The translations under genes and the position numbers were made by a program. The notes beneath the pieces were generated by a model. It was not told the origin of the DNA. It saw nothing but the letters and a program-made list of their open reading frames with translations, and searched no databases. A stretch of DNA of 64,000 bases from Flavipsychrobacter sp. (GTDB taxonomy: Bacteria > Bacteroidota > Bacteroidia > Chitinophagales > Chitinophagaceae): contig JARLGY010000016.1 of NCBI GenBank assembly GCA_031292525.1, forward strand, positions 1 through 64,000, written 5' to 3'. Positions 7,802 to 15,759 of this stretch are shown here, in pieces; positions within the stretch are counted from its first letter, which is position 1, and each line of letters begins with the position of its first letter.

Positions 7802-9466
7802 ATGTTCGTAGCCGCAGGCAAAAAGACCCCAACCTTTTTTATAGCAGTCATATTTGTACTCCCAATAATCATTACTTCCTGCCAGGGACACCGGATCAAA
7901 AAAGCTACATTTACTAATACGTCAGATGCAGAAAATTTTGCCGAAAAACTAGAGAAAATAATTAAACCTGTTGATACTCTAGCAATAGCAAAGAAGCTAC
8001 ACACTACTAATGAGTACATGCGGTACGTTTACCAGGTAACGGATTACCAGAGTGTATGGATGGAACATAATAAGCCAGGCAAGGCAGCTGTAACCTTTTT
8101 GCAAGAACTAGAAGATGTGAGCAGCGATGGTCTTAACCCCGAAAAATATCATTTGACAGAGCTTAAAAAGCTTTCAGATATAGTGGGAGGCAGCACTACA
8201 AATAATATGGACAAAACTTTGGCACTGGATACCATGTTTACCAATAGCTATCTGGCCGTAACGTATGATCTGTTGTTTGGTGAAATAGCACCCAAATTAG
8301 CAGATTCTCTCTGGCACCATAAGAATGATTCTTTGTTCCCAGGGCCACAAGCGCTGGTGCATATTGATGAAAAGTACATTTCTCTAAATGATTATCGCAG
8401 TACTGTACCTACTTATGCGTTGTTGCGCGATGAGTACAAACTGTATAGTGATCTTGCTAAGAATATTGATTTCAAAAACGCTCAGGAGAAAGTGGTGGAA
8501 GCTAGACCCGGTACGCGTGATACAGGTATGCTGAACGCCATCAACTATATAATGAAGAGTGAAGTACCCTGGATGGATGTACAGTCCAATGATACTATAA
8601 GTGATGAAATGCAAACTATAAAGTGGTACCAAACCTATATGGGAGTGAGGAACGTTACCGGCAAGTTGGATACAGGTACCTTAAATCGTCTTACTATAAA
8701 ACCAGAGCAGCAAATGCAAAAGCTGCAGGCTAATATGGAGCGTGTGCGCTGGATGCAAAAAGATTTCGGTAACTTATATGTAGTGGTAGATGTGCCGTTA
8801 ATGGAACTCTTTTTAAGGAAAGATGGCCAGACAGAAATGCATATGCGTACGGTAGTTGGTAAGCCAGAGAGGCAAACGCCAGCACTGGATGCGAATATGG
8901 CAAATGTGGTGATTAACCCGCCGTGGGGTGTGCCACCAACCATATTGAAACAGGATGTGCTGCCGGGTATAACCAAAAGTGGTGCCCAATACCTAGCTAA
9001 GAAAGGACTAAAGGTATATGATCATAAAGGCAACAGCATACGTGCTGGATCTGTAAATGGTCGCAACTACAAGAACTATGTGTACAAGCAAGACCCTGGA
9101 GATGATAATGCGCTGGGTTATGTCAAATTCAACTTGCCCAATAAGTGGGATATATACCTGCACGATACCCCACACCGTGGTGATTTTGTAAAGAACTTCC
9201 GTGCGCTAAGCAGTGGTTGTATACGCCTGCAACAGCCGCAAGAACTTGCCTTATATATATTAACGCAACTGGAAGGAAAGCGCTACACCCAGGATCGCCT
9301 GGATTCTGTTATAGATACGCATAAGACTCGCTGGGAGGTAATGAAAACAAAAATACCTGTGCATATTGTTTACCTTACCAATTTTGAGGATACAACAGGT
9401 AAGCACCTAAAGTTCATCAATGATGTATATGGTCGCGATCCCTTGTTGATTTCCTTATTGAAATAA
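7802..9466 (+). CDS. L,D-transpeptidase of the YcbB/LdtD type, probable lipoprotein
   Basis: This 554-residue enzyme should form 3-3 cross-links in peptidoglycan. It begins with a hydrophobic helix ending in ITSC (Cys27 probably lipidated). The N-terminal half (about 60-240) is the scaffold domain found in YcbB-like enzymes. The YkuD catalytic domain (about 315-490) starts at YVVVDVPLMELFL and holds the motif HDTPHRG followed by SSGCIRL, with nucleophile Cys473. A region around VINPPWGVPPTI is the capping loop. The gene ends 12 bases inside the convergent L,D-transpeptidase-like gene, so the two share 3' ends. Confidence 0.9.
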   Translation: MFVAAGKKTPTFFIAVIFVLPIIITSCQGHRIKKATFTNTSDAENFAEKLEKIIKPVDTLAIAKKLHTTNEYMRYVYQVTDYQSVWMEHNKPGKAAVTFLQELEDVSSDGLNPEKYHLTELKKLSDIVGGSTTNNMDKTLALDTMFTNSYLAVTYDLLFGEIAPKLADSLWHHKNDSLFPGPQALVHIDEKYISLNDYRSTVPTYALLRDEYKLYSDLAKNIDFKNAQEKVVEARPGTRDTGMLNAINYIMKSEVPWMDVQSNDTISDEMQTIKWYQTYMGVRNVTGKLDTGTLNRLTIKPEQQMQKLQANMERVRWMQKDFGNLYVVVDVPLMELFLRKDGQTEMHMRTVVGKPERQTPALDANMANVVINPPWGVPPTILKQDVLPGITKSGAQYLAKKGLKVYDHKGNSIRAGSVNGRNYKNYVYKQDPGDDNALGYVKFNLPNKWDIYLHDTPHRGDFVKNFRALSSGCIRLQQPQELALYILTQLEGKRYTQDRLDSVIDTHKTRWEVMKTKIPVHIVYLTNFEDTTGKHLKFINDVYGRDPLLISLLK

Positions 9467-10303
9467 GGCATGTAGTTTCCTAACGCTGTCCACGTTGCCT
9501 TTGACCGATACAAATTGCACTATTGTATCTGTAGGTAATGGGATGGTAAAATCGGGCAGCATGTTATCGTCTGGTAAGTGATTTGTTTTTTTGTTCAACC
9601 AATATGCAGTTTTCATGTATGCCTTATTAGGATAGTATATAAAAAGGCAAGTGCCGTCTTTTATTTTATTGATAATTGGTGTTGATAATTTAGCCGGTAC
9701 CGCGGGACAACCCCAGCTGCGACCTATATAGTTATTGTTTCGTGCAAATTTCTCGCAAACATAGGGCGCGCCATGTACTACTATACCTCTGTCATAAGCA
9801 GCATCATTAAAGCCGTTATCAATTCCTTGCAAACGCAGAGATAGGCCGTGCTCACCCATATAGGTATCACTGGTTACATAAAAACCAAGACTGCTCTGGT
9901 GAGAATTGTTATCGTTTGAAAAAGCAGTGGCAAATTCTTCTCCCGAACCATGGCCATGTGCCACGTAGGTATTGTACACTACTTTTTTTGCACACAGGTC
10001 TATGACCCACATACGGTTTTCTGTAGATGATAGGGTGAAGTCACAAACGGTAAGCATTTCGTTATCAACGTTTAGCTTGCCGGCGCTCCTGATATTTAGA
10101 TAGCCATGCATCGCCTTATTGAACACTTCGTAAGAAAGTTGTTTACAATTGCTAAAGTCTATTTGTTTGTAGAGCTTAGAAATGTAATTATCTACTTTCG
10201 ATTCTGTTACCGTAAAAGCAGAAAGTGTTTCATCAGCTTTAACAGGCTTTGATGCAACTGCTGTAACGAGGTAAACGCAAACACACAATATCAATTTCTT
10301 CAT
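9455..10303 (-). CDS. YkuD_2 family murein L,D-transpeptidase-like protein
   Basis: A 282-residue exported protein (signal peptide to about 23) with the YkuD_2-type catalytic region: HGHGSGEEFATAFSN, LGFYVTSDTYMGEHG, IVVHGAP with His177, and SWGCPAVP with the presumed nucleophile Cys199. The HG and WGCPA spacing identifies this branch, which is common in Bacteroidota and annotated as murein L,D-transpeptidase catalytic domain proteins; the exact substrate is unknown. It is convergent with, and overlaps by 12 bases, a different L,D-transpeptidase class. Confidence 0.88.
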   Translation of the reverse strand: MKKLILCVCVYLVTAVASKPVKADETLSAFTVTESKVDNYISKLYKQIDFSNCKQLSYEVFNKAMHGYLNIRSAGKLNVDNEMLTVCDFTLSSTENRMWVIDLCAKKVVYNTYVAHGHGSGEEFATAFSNDNNSHQSSLGFYVTSDTYMGEHGLSLRLQGIDNGFNDAAYDRGIVVHGAPYVCEKFARNNNYIGRSWGCPAVPAKLSTPIINKIKDGTCLFIYYPNKAYMKTAYWLNKKTNHLPDDNMLPDFTIPLPTDTIVQFVSVKGNVDSVRKLHALFQ

Positions 10304-10584
10304 ATACCTTTTTTAGAAAGCTTAGTTACAAAATTTATTTGTGGGGTATTTTCAAAGATAACCACCACAGCCATATAGCCAATAGATATTGAGCCTTTTT
10401 AGAGTGGCTTTAACATATATCGGCTTCTTGTGACACGAGGCAGACAAATGACTAAATGTTAGCAGATTGTGTGGCTCTAGTATATAATCTGTTTTGATAA
10501 CGCTATGGCGTTTTTGCTATAGCTGGTACACCATCTTTCCTGCTATTTTGTGTACATTTGGTGGTCTAAAAAATATTTTTTGTT
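10304..10584. other. Intergenic region between divergent genes
   Basis: About 280 bases between the YkuD_2 gene (leftward) and the thiolase gene (rightward). It holds TACATTTG at 10553-10560, a match to the -7 box TAnnTTTG about 25 bases before the thiolase ATG; no well-spaced TTTG -33 element is visible. No ORF, hairpin of note or RNA gene was seen. Confidence 0.5.
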
Positions 10585-11763
10585 ATGAAAGAGGTATATA
10601 TTGTTTCGGCCGTACGCACACCGATAGGTAGCTGGGGCGGATCATTAAAAGATTTTTCTGCTACACAACTGGGTGCCAAAGCCATAAAAGGTGCAGTTGA
10701 GAAAGCAGGGATAAAGGTTGAAGATATTAATGAAGTATTGATGGGCTGCGTGATGCAAGCCAATCTTGGCCAGGCTCCTGCTCGCCAGGCATCTAAATTT
10801 GCAGGTGTACCAGACAATGTGCCTTGTACTACAATCAATAAAGTATGTGCCAGTGGTATGAAAGCCATTATGCAGGGCGCTCAATCCATCATGCTGGGTG
10901 ATAATGATGTAGTTGTAGCAGGCGGTATGGAAAGCATGAGTAATGTGCCTTTTTATAATGCCAACCAACGCTGGGGTAATAAATATGGCAATGTTACTTT
11001 GATAGATGGTCTTGCAAAGGATGGTCTTACAGACGTGTACAATAACTACGCAATGGGCAATGCAGCTGAACTTTGTGCAGCAGAATGCCATATAAGCCGC
11101 GAAGAGCAGGATGCATTTGCTATAAATAGCTATAAGAAAAGCCAGGCATCCGTAAACGAAGGCCGTTTTGAAAATGAAATAATACCTGTAGAAATACCAC
11201 AACGCAAGGGCGACCCGATAAAATTTGCAAAGGACGAAGAACCCTTCAATGTAAAATTTGAAAAGATACCTGAATTGAAATCAGCCTTCACTAAAGATGG
11301 TAGCGTGACTGCTGCAAATGCAAGCACAATGAATGATGGCGCTGCTGCACTGGTGTTGATGAGTAAAGAAAAAGCTGAAGCGCTGGGCATTAAGCCGCTG
11401 GCCGTGATACGTGGCTATGCAGATGCTGAACAGGCACCTGAATGGTTTACCACTTCACCATCGCTTGCTGTGCCTAAAGCTGTTGCCAAGGCTGGCCTTA
11501 AAATGGAAGATGTAGAATATTTTGAACTGAATGAAGCATTTAGTGTGGTAGGTGTAGTGAATACCCAAAAAATGCATCTTGATCCTGAAAAGGTAAATGT
11601 AAACGGAGGCGCTGTGGCATTGGGGCATCCTTTGGGTGCAAGCGGTGCGCGCATCATAGTTACATTGCTGAATGTACTGCAGCAGAAGGGCGCTAAGTAT
11701 GGTGCAGCTGGTATATGCAACGGCGGTGGCGGTGCAAGCGCAGTAGTAATAGAACGTTTATAA
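10585..11763 (+). CDS. Acetyl-CoA C-acetyltransferase (thiolase)
   Basis: This enzyme condenses two acetyl-CoA to acetoacetyl-CoA or, in reverse, cleaves 3-ketoacyl-CoA. The 392-residue product has all thiolase signatures: Cys88 in TTINKVCASGMKAI (acyl-enzyme nucleophile), NEAFSVV, GHPLGASGAR with the catalytic His, and CNGGGGAS with the second Cys near the C-terminus. Length and the N-terminal VSAVRTPIG are typical of the biosynthetic/degradative type II family. No fatty-acid oxidation partners are adjacent, so I cannot choose between biosynthetic and degradative roles. Confidence 0.93.
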   Translation: MKEVYIVSAVRTPIGSWGGSLKDFSATQLGAKAIKGAVEKAGIKVEDINEVLMGCVMQANLGQAPARQASKFAGVPDNVPCTTINKVCASGMKAIMQGAQSIMLGDNDVVVAGGMESMSNVPFYNANQRWGNKYGNVTLIDGLAKDGLTDVYNNYAMGNAAELCAAECHISREEQDAFAINSYKKSQASVNEGRFENEIIPVEIPQRKGDPIKFAKDEEPFNVKFEKIPELKSAFTKDGSVTAANASTMNDGAAALVLMSKEKAEALGIKPLAVIRGYADAEQAPEWFTTSPSLAVPKAVAKAGLKMEDVEYFELNEAFSVVGVVNTQKMHLDPEKVNVNGGAVALGHPLGASGARIIVTLLNVLQQKGAKYGAAGICNGGGGASAVVIERL

Positions 11764-11787
11764 TTGTAAGTACGATCCATATTAAGT

Positions 11788-11820
11788 AACGGCCGGGAGT
11801 AATAATCCAGGCCGTTTTTT
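11788..11820 (+). terminator. Terminator after the thiolase gene
   Basis: AACGGCC (11788-11794) pairs with GGCCGTT (11810-11816) and continues into a run of T residues. It ends about 50 bases after the thiolase stop. Confidence 0.85.
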
Positions 11821-11847
11821 TATTTTACACCTGAAATACCAGATACC

Positions 11848-12351
11848 ATGATCAAAAGAATTGCCTTTGTTTTCCTGCTTGCTTTACCAGCTTGCCTTAT
11901 GGCACAGCAAAAAGAGTTTTGCAGCGGTATAGATATGCTGGTGCAGGCGGCCCCAGCAGGCTTTAAGACCGTAAAGGATAGTATAGTTAAGATAAATGAG
12001 AAAGGCATTGTTTGGGCTTGCAAGGTGTCTGTACCCGGAGTGATAACAGGGCGCATCATTTCTGTTATGGGTTTGCGATACGAAGGGGCTTTGTTCCAAT
12101 CGAGAAACCTAGCAGAGGTGCAGCAGGCATATGAAAAATATAAAGGCTTCCTGAATGGCTGCCTGTTGGATAAAGGATACGTATTGAGTTATGGCGATAA
12201 CTTTTACCCCGGCCTTGAAGCGTATAAAAAGCTGGTGTACATGTCAACAAAGGACGATGCCCCCACACCTCCACCACATGTATCTGTGGAAACAGATTAT
12301 TCAAAACAGACAGGGGCATACACTATTGTGCTGTATGTATGGCAGCATTAG
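11848..12351 (+). CDS. Secreted protein of unknown function
   Basis: A 167-residue protein with a clear signal peptide (IAFVFLLALPACLMAQ, cleavage near residue 19). The mature part is alpha/beta mixed with Cys24 (EFCSG), WACKV and GCLLDKG, and a C-terminal beta strand (TIVLYVWQH). I recognise no family. It follows the thiolase terminator, so it is transcribed on its own, and its last 29 bases overlap the end of the convergent MFS gene. Confidence 0.7.
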   Translation: MIKRIAFVFLLALPACLMAQQKEFCSGIDMLVQAAPAGFKTVKDSIVKINEKGIVWACKVSVPGVITGRIISVMGLRYEGALFQSRNLAEVQQAYEKYKGFLNGCLLDKGYVLSYGDNFYPGLEAYKKLVYMSTKDDAPTPPPHVSVETDYSKQTGAYTIVLYVWQH

Positions 12352-13576
12352 CAGGCTTTGATAATTGTTTGTGCGCCTTGTATAGCCCCGGTAGGAAACA
12401 TGCTGCTAGTGCCAGTCCCATACATCCCTGCAACCCAACGGTAACCCGCGCGCCAATATGATCTGATAAAAGGCCTATAAAGAAACTTCCTATAGGCTGC
12501 ATGCCGAAGAATACCATGGAGTAAAAGCTCATTACCCTGCCACGCATATGATCACCAACTTCAGTTTGCACCAATGTATTGCCGGCTGCTATGCAAGTCA
12601 TCATACCACCACCTGCTACTATAATAAAGAATAATGCAAGAGGCAATTGGGTACTAACTGCAAACAGAAACAAACCCAACCCAAAGAAGAAAGAAGCTAT
12701 CAAAATATACCTGTTGAGGTTATGATCAGTTTTGCGTGAAGCCAGGAAATATGCGCCCGCTAATGATCCGAGTCCTGAGCAGGCACTAAGCAAAGTGTAA
12801 GTTTTGGCATTGCCATGAAAGATATCTTTGGCAAATATGGGTAATAGGGTAGCGTAGGGCATTAGCAACAGGCTCAACAAACCCAGCATAATTATTATAC
12901 GCAATAGTTGTGGTGAATTACGAAGGTAAACATAGCCTTCATGAAACTCCTGCCACATATTTTTAGTGGTTTTTGTGTAGATATGCTTTGGCAATTTCAT
13001 GAGCAATAGGCAGGTAATGACGGCTATAAAACTTAGTGTATTCAGTAAAAAGCACAACCCTTCTCCAAACTGATATAACACAATGCCGGCAATAACAGGC
13101 CCGGCGAGCCTTGCCATATTTACCATGGATGAGTTGAGCGCAATGGCATTATGAATGTCTTTTTTATCATTTACAAGTTTCACCATCAATGATTGTCGCG
13201 ATGGACTATCGAACGTGTTGATAATACCCAAGGTGGCGCTAAGTAGGATGATGAGTGTAATATTATAATATCCGGATAAGACAGCTATGGCCAATATAGA
13301 TGCCTGTATCATTGCAGCTATTTGAGTGGTAAGAAGTAGTTTATATTTATCCCTCCTGTCTGTAATTACACCAGCGTAAGGCGAAAGGATGAATGTGGGT
13401 ATAAGACTGGCAAAGCTTACGATGCCAAGCATAAAACCGGAATGGGTGAGACGGTACACTAACCAGCCCATAGCCATACGTTGCATCCATGTACTGATGA
13501 GCGATATGCTTTGGCCAATAAAATAGAGCCGGTAATTGGGGTATTGTAGTGATCTGAAAGCCGGGGATAATTTCAT
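12323..13576 (-). CDS. MFS transporter, EntS/MFS_3-like exporter
   Basis: A 417-residue membrane protein with about 12 hydrophobic helices in two halves. The N-terminus FRSLQYPNYRLYFIGQSISLI, followed by WMQRMAMGWLVYRLT and the loop GVITDRRDKYKLLL after helix 2, matches the MFS_3 group that contains enterobactin exporter EntS and related drug or metabolite exporters. The second-half motif GDHMRGRVMSFYSMVFFGMQ is also typical. The substrate cannot be deduced. It is 14 bases downstream of a YqaE-family gene on the same strand, so the two are probably co-transcribed. Confidence 0.88.
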   Translation of the reverse strand: MKLSPAFRSLQYPNYRLYFIGQSISLISTWMQRMAMGWLVYRLTHSGFMLGIVSFASLIPTFILSPYAGVITDRRDKYKLLLTTQIAAMIQASILAIAVLSGYYNITLIILLSATLGIINTFDSPSRQSLMVKLVNDKKDIHNAIALNSSMVNMARLAGPVIAGIVLYQFGEGLCFLLNTLSFIAVITCLLLMKLPKHIYTKTTKNMWQEFHEGYVYLRNSPQLLRIIIMLGLLSLLLMPYATLLPIFAKDIFHGNAKTYTLLSACSGLGSLAGAYFLASRKTDHNLNRYILIASFFFGLGLFLFAVSTQLPLALFFIIVAGGGMMTCIAAGNTLVQTEVGDHMRGRVMSFYSMVFFGMQPIGSFFIGLLSDHIGARVTVGLQGCMGLALAACFLPGLYKAHKQLSKPANAAIHTAQ

Positions 13577-13590
13577 ATTTACATCCGACT

Positions 13591-13785
13591 CTAATATCGT
13601 TGTGCTCTTATGATCCTTCTAGTTCTCCTGTCGGCACGTGCATTTTGCAGATCTAAAACGGCCCATATAGCGGCGGGTATCCAACCTATAAGTGTTATTT
13701 GCAGCAACAGGCATAATATGCCTTTAAGAATACGCATCCTGAGCAAAAAAGATAGCCAGGGAAGAAAAATAGCTATGAGTGTCAT
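13591..13785 (-). CDS. YqaE/Pmp3-like small membrane protein
   Basis: A 64-residue protein with two hydrophobic segments: IAIFLPWLSFLLRM and GILCLLLQITLIGWIPAAIWAVL. The LP...GWIP-AxWA arrangement is the hallmark of the YqaE/Pmp3 proteolipid family, linked to membrane potential and stress in other organisms. The tail is very basic (NARADRRTRRIIRAQRY). It appears to lead a two-gene unit with the MFS exporter. Confidence 0.78.
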   Translation of the reverse strand: MTLIAIFLPWLSFLLRMRILKGILCLLLQITLIGWIPAAIWAVLDLQNARADRRTRRIIRAQRY

Positions 13786-13854
13786 GTTTTTGATAAGATA
13801 AGCATGAAAATACCGATCTTTTTTATTTTGACGTACGTGTATTACATAAAGAAG

Positions 13855-13878
13855 AGCGCCACCTGGTATGGTGGCGCT
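13855..13878 (-). terminator. Probable terminator of rpmB-rpmG-DUF4295
   Basis: AGCGCCACC (13855-13863) pairs perfectly with GGTGGCGCT (13870-13878). On the minus strand it is followed by CTTCTTTATG, a weak T tract. It lies 50 bases after the DUF4295 stop, with a second small hairpin (CCTAAG/CTTAGG) in between, and separates this operon from the YqaE-MFS pair. Confidence 0.65.
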
Positions 13879-13928
13879 AAAAGTTTATAAGTCCTAAGGT
13901 ATATAGCTCTTAGGGCTACAAGGGCTGC

Positions 13929-14099
13929 TTATTTAGCTGCAAGATATTCTTTTACTTTGTCTTTATGTATTATCGCTTCCTTAAAAGTGTAAGCGCCAGT
14001 TTTAGGGCTGCGTACTGCTCTAATTACTTTAGTGTAATTTTTAGCTTCTGCTGCCTGCTTTGGGTCTTTCTTTATCGCGGTTTTAGCTGCTTTTGCCAT
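13929..14099 (-). CDS. DUF4295 family small basic protein
   Basis: A 56-residue basic protein below the usual ORF length cut-off: it starts MAKAAKTAIKKD, has KVIRAVRSPKTGAYTFKE in the centre and ends VKEYLAAK. The segment K-V-I-x-x-V-R/K-S-x-K-T-G-A-Y-T-F-K-E is diagnostic of DUF4295, which in Bacteroidota is encoded directly after rpmB and rpmG. The charge and position suggest a ribosome-associated protein, but this is inference. It lies 20 bases after rpmG, so it is in the same operon. Confidence 0.92.
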   Translation of the reverse strand: MAKAAKTAIKKDPKQAAEAKNYTKVIRAVRSPKTGAYTFKEAIIHKDKVKEYLAAK

Positions 14100-14119
14100 A
14101 ACTTAAATATTTTATAAGG

Positions 14120-14302
14120 TTATTTAATTTCTTTATGAACAGTTACACGCTTCATGATCGGGTTGAATTTCTTCAACTCAATACGCTCAGGTGTATTTTT
14201 CTTGTTCTTGGTAGTTATGTAACGGCTTGTACCTGACAAACCGCTGTTCTTATGCTCAGTGCACTCCAGTATTACCTGCACCCGGCTTCCTTTTTTAGCC
14301 AT
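14120..14302 (-). CDS. rpmG: 50S ribosomal protein L33 (zinc-free form)
   Basis: This 60-residue basic protein shows the L33 pattern [17 protein letters not shown], then [23 protein letters not shown]. Only one Cys (in ECTEH) remains of the two CxxC pairs of zinc-binding L33, so this is the C-minus, zinc-independent type. It lies between rpmB and the DUF4295 gene, with 28 bases to rpmB. Confidence 0.95.
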   Translation of the reverse strand: MAKKGSRVQVILECTEHKNSGLSGTSRYITTKNKKNTPERIELKKFNPIMKRVTVHKEIK

Positions 14303-14330
14303 ATTAGAAGGACTTTATTACTTTTATAAA

Positions 14331-14567
14331 TTAAACAGTTTGACCTTTAGCCCTAAGTTCCTTAACTATAGTGAGCAAGCCATTTTTATTGATTGTACGT
14401 ACGGAATCCGCCGTTAATTTTATAGTTACCCAGCGGTCTTCTTCTACAAGGAAGAAGCGCTTGGTCTGCAAATTCGGCAGAAAGCGACGTTTAGACTTCT
14501 TATTAGAGAAGGATACCTTGTGACCTGATACTGGTTTTCTACCTGTTACCTGACAAACGCGAGCCAT
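14331..14567 (-). CDS. rpmB: 50S ribosomal protein L28
   Basis: The 78-residue product starts with the family motif MARVCQVTGRKPVSGHKVSF, continues with KKSKRRFLPNLQTKRFF, and ends with the RTINKNGL segment. It lacks the second CxxC zinc pair. It is the first gene of rpmB-rpmG-DUF4295. In many Bacteroidota ftsY follows; here it does not. Confidence 0.96.
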   Translation of the reverse strand: MARVCQVTGRKPVSGHKVSFSNKKSKRRFLPNLQTKRFFLVEEDRWVTIKLTADSVRTINKNGLLTIVKELRAKGQTV

Positions 14568-14589
14568 GCTGTACTTTTTTTTAGGACTG

Positions 14590-14620
14590 CAAAGGTCTTC
14601 ATTTTTTACGTATTACCAAA
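14590..14620 (-). promoter_or_regulatory. Promoter of rpmB-rpmG-DUF4295
   Basis: On the minus strand TTTG (14620-14617) is followed after 19 bases by GACCTTTG (14597-14590). This matches the Bacteroidota TTTG-N19/20-TAnnTTTG pattern except for G in the first position of the -7 box. It lies just upstream of the rpmB ATG. Confidence 0.6.
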
Positions 14621-14659
14621 ATAATTTTTGAATTTTTTCTTGAAAATATTTTCAGCAAC

Positions 14660-15010
14660 CTATTCTGACTTCCGGCCAGCCTCAAGATAGTAGTCAATAG
14701 CCTTACAGACCTCACTTTCATCGCCTGCCAACTTTACTGAAATAGGGGTCATGTTATCTGAGTTTTCAGCATGTGTAAGACTTTCAGTAGCTAATTCTTC
14801 GGGTGTTGTGTGCTGCTCATACCTCGCATCGCGCGATAAAGTCACCAATCCGGCCTGCTGCAACTCTTCCAAGGCATTCAAAAAGTCTTCCTGGGTACTG
14901 ATTCCCAGGCTATCCTTATCTATGTTCTGCTCGACACCCCCGCTACCGGTATTGCAGACATATTTCAATATTTCAAAAGCAAGCGGCGAAAGGTTGGATA
15001 CCGTGGGCAT
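14660..15010 (-). CDS. Hypothetical protein, possible winged-helix fold
   Basis: A 116-residue acidic soluble protein. The first 65 residues (LSPLAFEILKYVCNTG, then TQEDFLNALEELQQAGLVTLS) alternate helices with a short hairpin in a pattern resembling a winged-helix DNA-binding or scaffold domain, but basic recognition residues are few. The C-terminal part is acidic and ends with a helix (VCKAIDYYLEAGRK). I do not recognise the family. A TAACTTTA sequence just upstream on the minus strand may serve as its -7 box. Confidence 0.6.
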   Translation of the reverse strand: MPTVSNLSPLAFEILKYVCNTGSGGVEQNIDKDSLGISTQEDFLNALEELQQAGLVTLSRDARYEQHTTPEELATESLTHAENSDNMTPISVKLAGDESEVCKAIDYYLEAGRKSE

Positions 15011-15103
15011 AAAATAAATTATATTCTAAAGTTACGAATAATGAGGGCATTATATGGCAACCCGAAACCAATTGTAAAATATAGGTGTATTATATGCAAT
15101 GTG

Positions 15104-15721
15104 TTAGCGGATAATCTTTATCATAACTGGTTGTCCTGCAAAGCTATCCACCTTATAAAAAACTCTCATTGTGTTATAGTTGTCAGGAAGTTTTTCATTT
15201 ACCCGATATTTATAGTGCAGGTAAATCTCTCCGTTCCAAATGCTGTCGATATGTGTTTCAGCACAACAATAGTTTAAAAGAGAAGGGATTTTTAAAGCAT
15301 GCCACAGACTATCACTTTCAATTTTTTCAGGTGTAAAATCATAGCGGTTCCACTTGTTTGTTTTGAAGTCCCCAATTATTATCGCATCGGATTTAAACGA
15401 GCCACCTGTTTTCAAGATCGTCCATTTGTCAAATTGGACTAGCTGTTCATCTTTCTTCCATTGTCGTTCAAAGTAAGTACCGTATCCAACAGTTACTGGG
15501 GTGTCGCTATCAAAATGTTTGTATTTATACACAATATCATGTTGCCATGAATGTATATCCATGTCAGTTGTTGAACTACACAATAGAACTCCTCCAATAT
15601 TTTGTTTTATCTCTGCGCTATCATACACGGGATCAAAAGCATGAAAGACCATATATCCGGCAAGAAATATTAGGCCAACGAATATAACAATAGCAATTAA
15701 CCGACCTTTTTTCATGGCCAT
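15104..15721 (-). CDS. Membrane-anchored protein of unknown function
   Basis: A 205-residue protein with one N-terminal membrane helix (LIAIVIFVGLIFLAGYMVF) preceded by basic residues, so the rest is likely periplasmic. The soluble part is rich in Trp, Asp and Tyr, with beta-type segments (VTVGYGTYFERQWKKDE, GEIYLHYKYRVNE). The ATG codons at 15721 and 15715 are both possible starts. No family recognised. It is downstream of bshB1 on the same strand, with 38 bases between them. Confidence 0.6.
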   Translation of the reverse strand: MAMKKGRLIAIVIFVGLIFLAGYMVFHAFDPVYDSAEIKQNIGGVLLCSSTTDMDIHSWQHDIVYKYKHFDSDTPVTVGYGTYFERQWKKDEQLVQFDKWTILKTGGSFKSDAIIIGDFKTNKWNRYDFTPEKIESDSLWHALKIPSLLNYCCAETHIDSIWNGEIYLHYKYRVNEKLPDNYNTMRVFYKVDSFAGQPVMIKIIR

Positions 15722-15759
15722 ATATAGGTATAGAAAACTGTGTAGCTCGTAAATTTAGA

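Noticed and set aside
10645-11202. 185-codon minus-strand frame inside the thiolase gene
   Set aside because: Entirely within a well-supported thiolase; the antisense sequence is Cys/Phe/Tyr-rich and lacks any motif.
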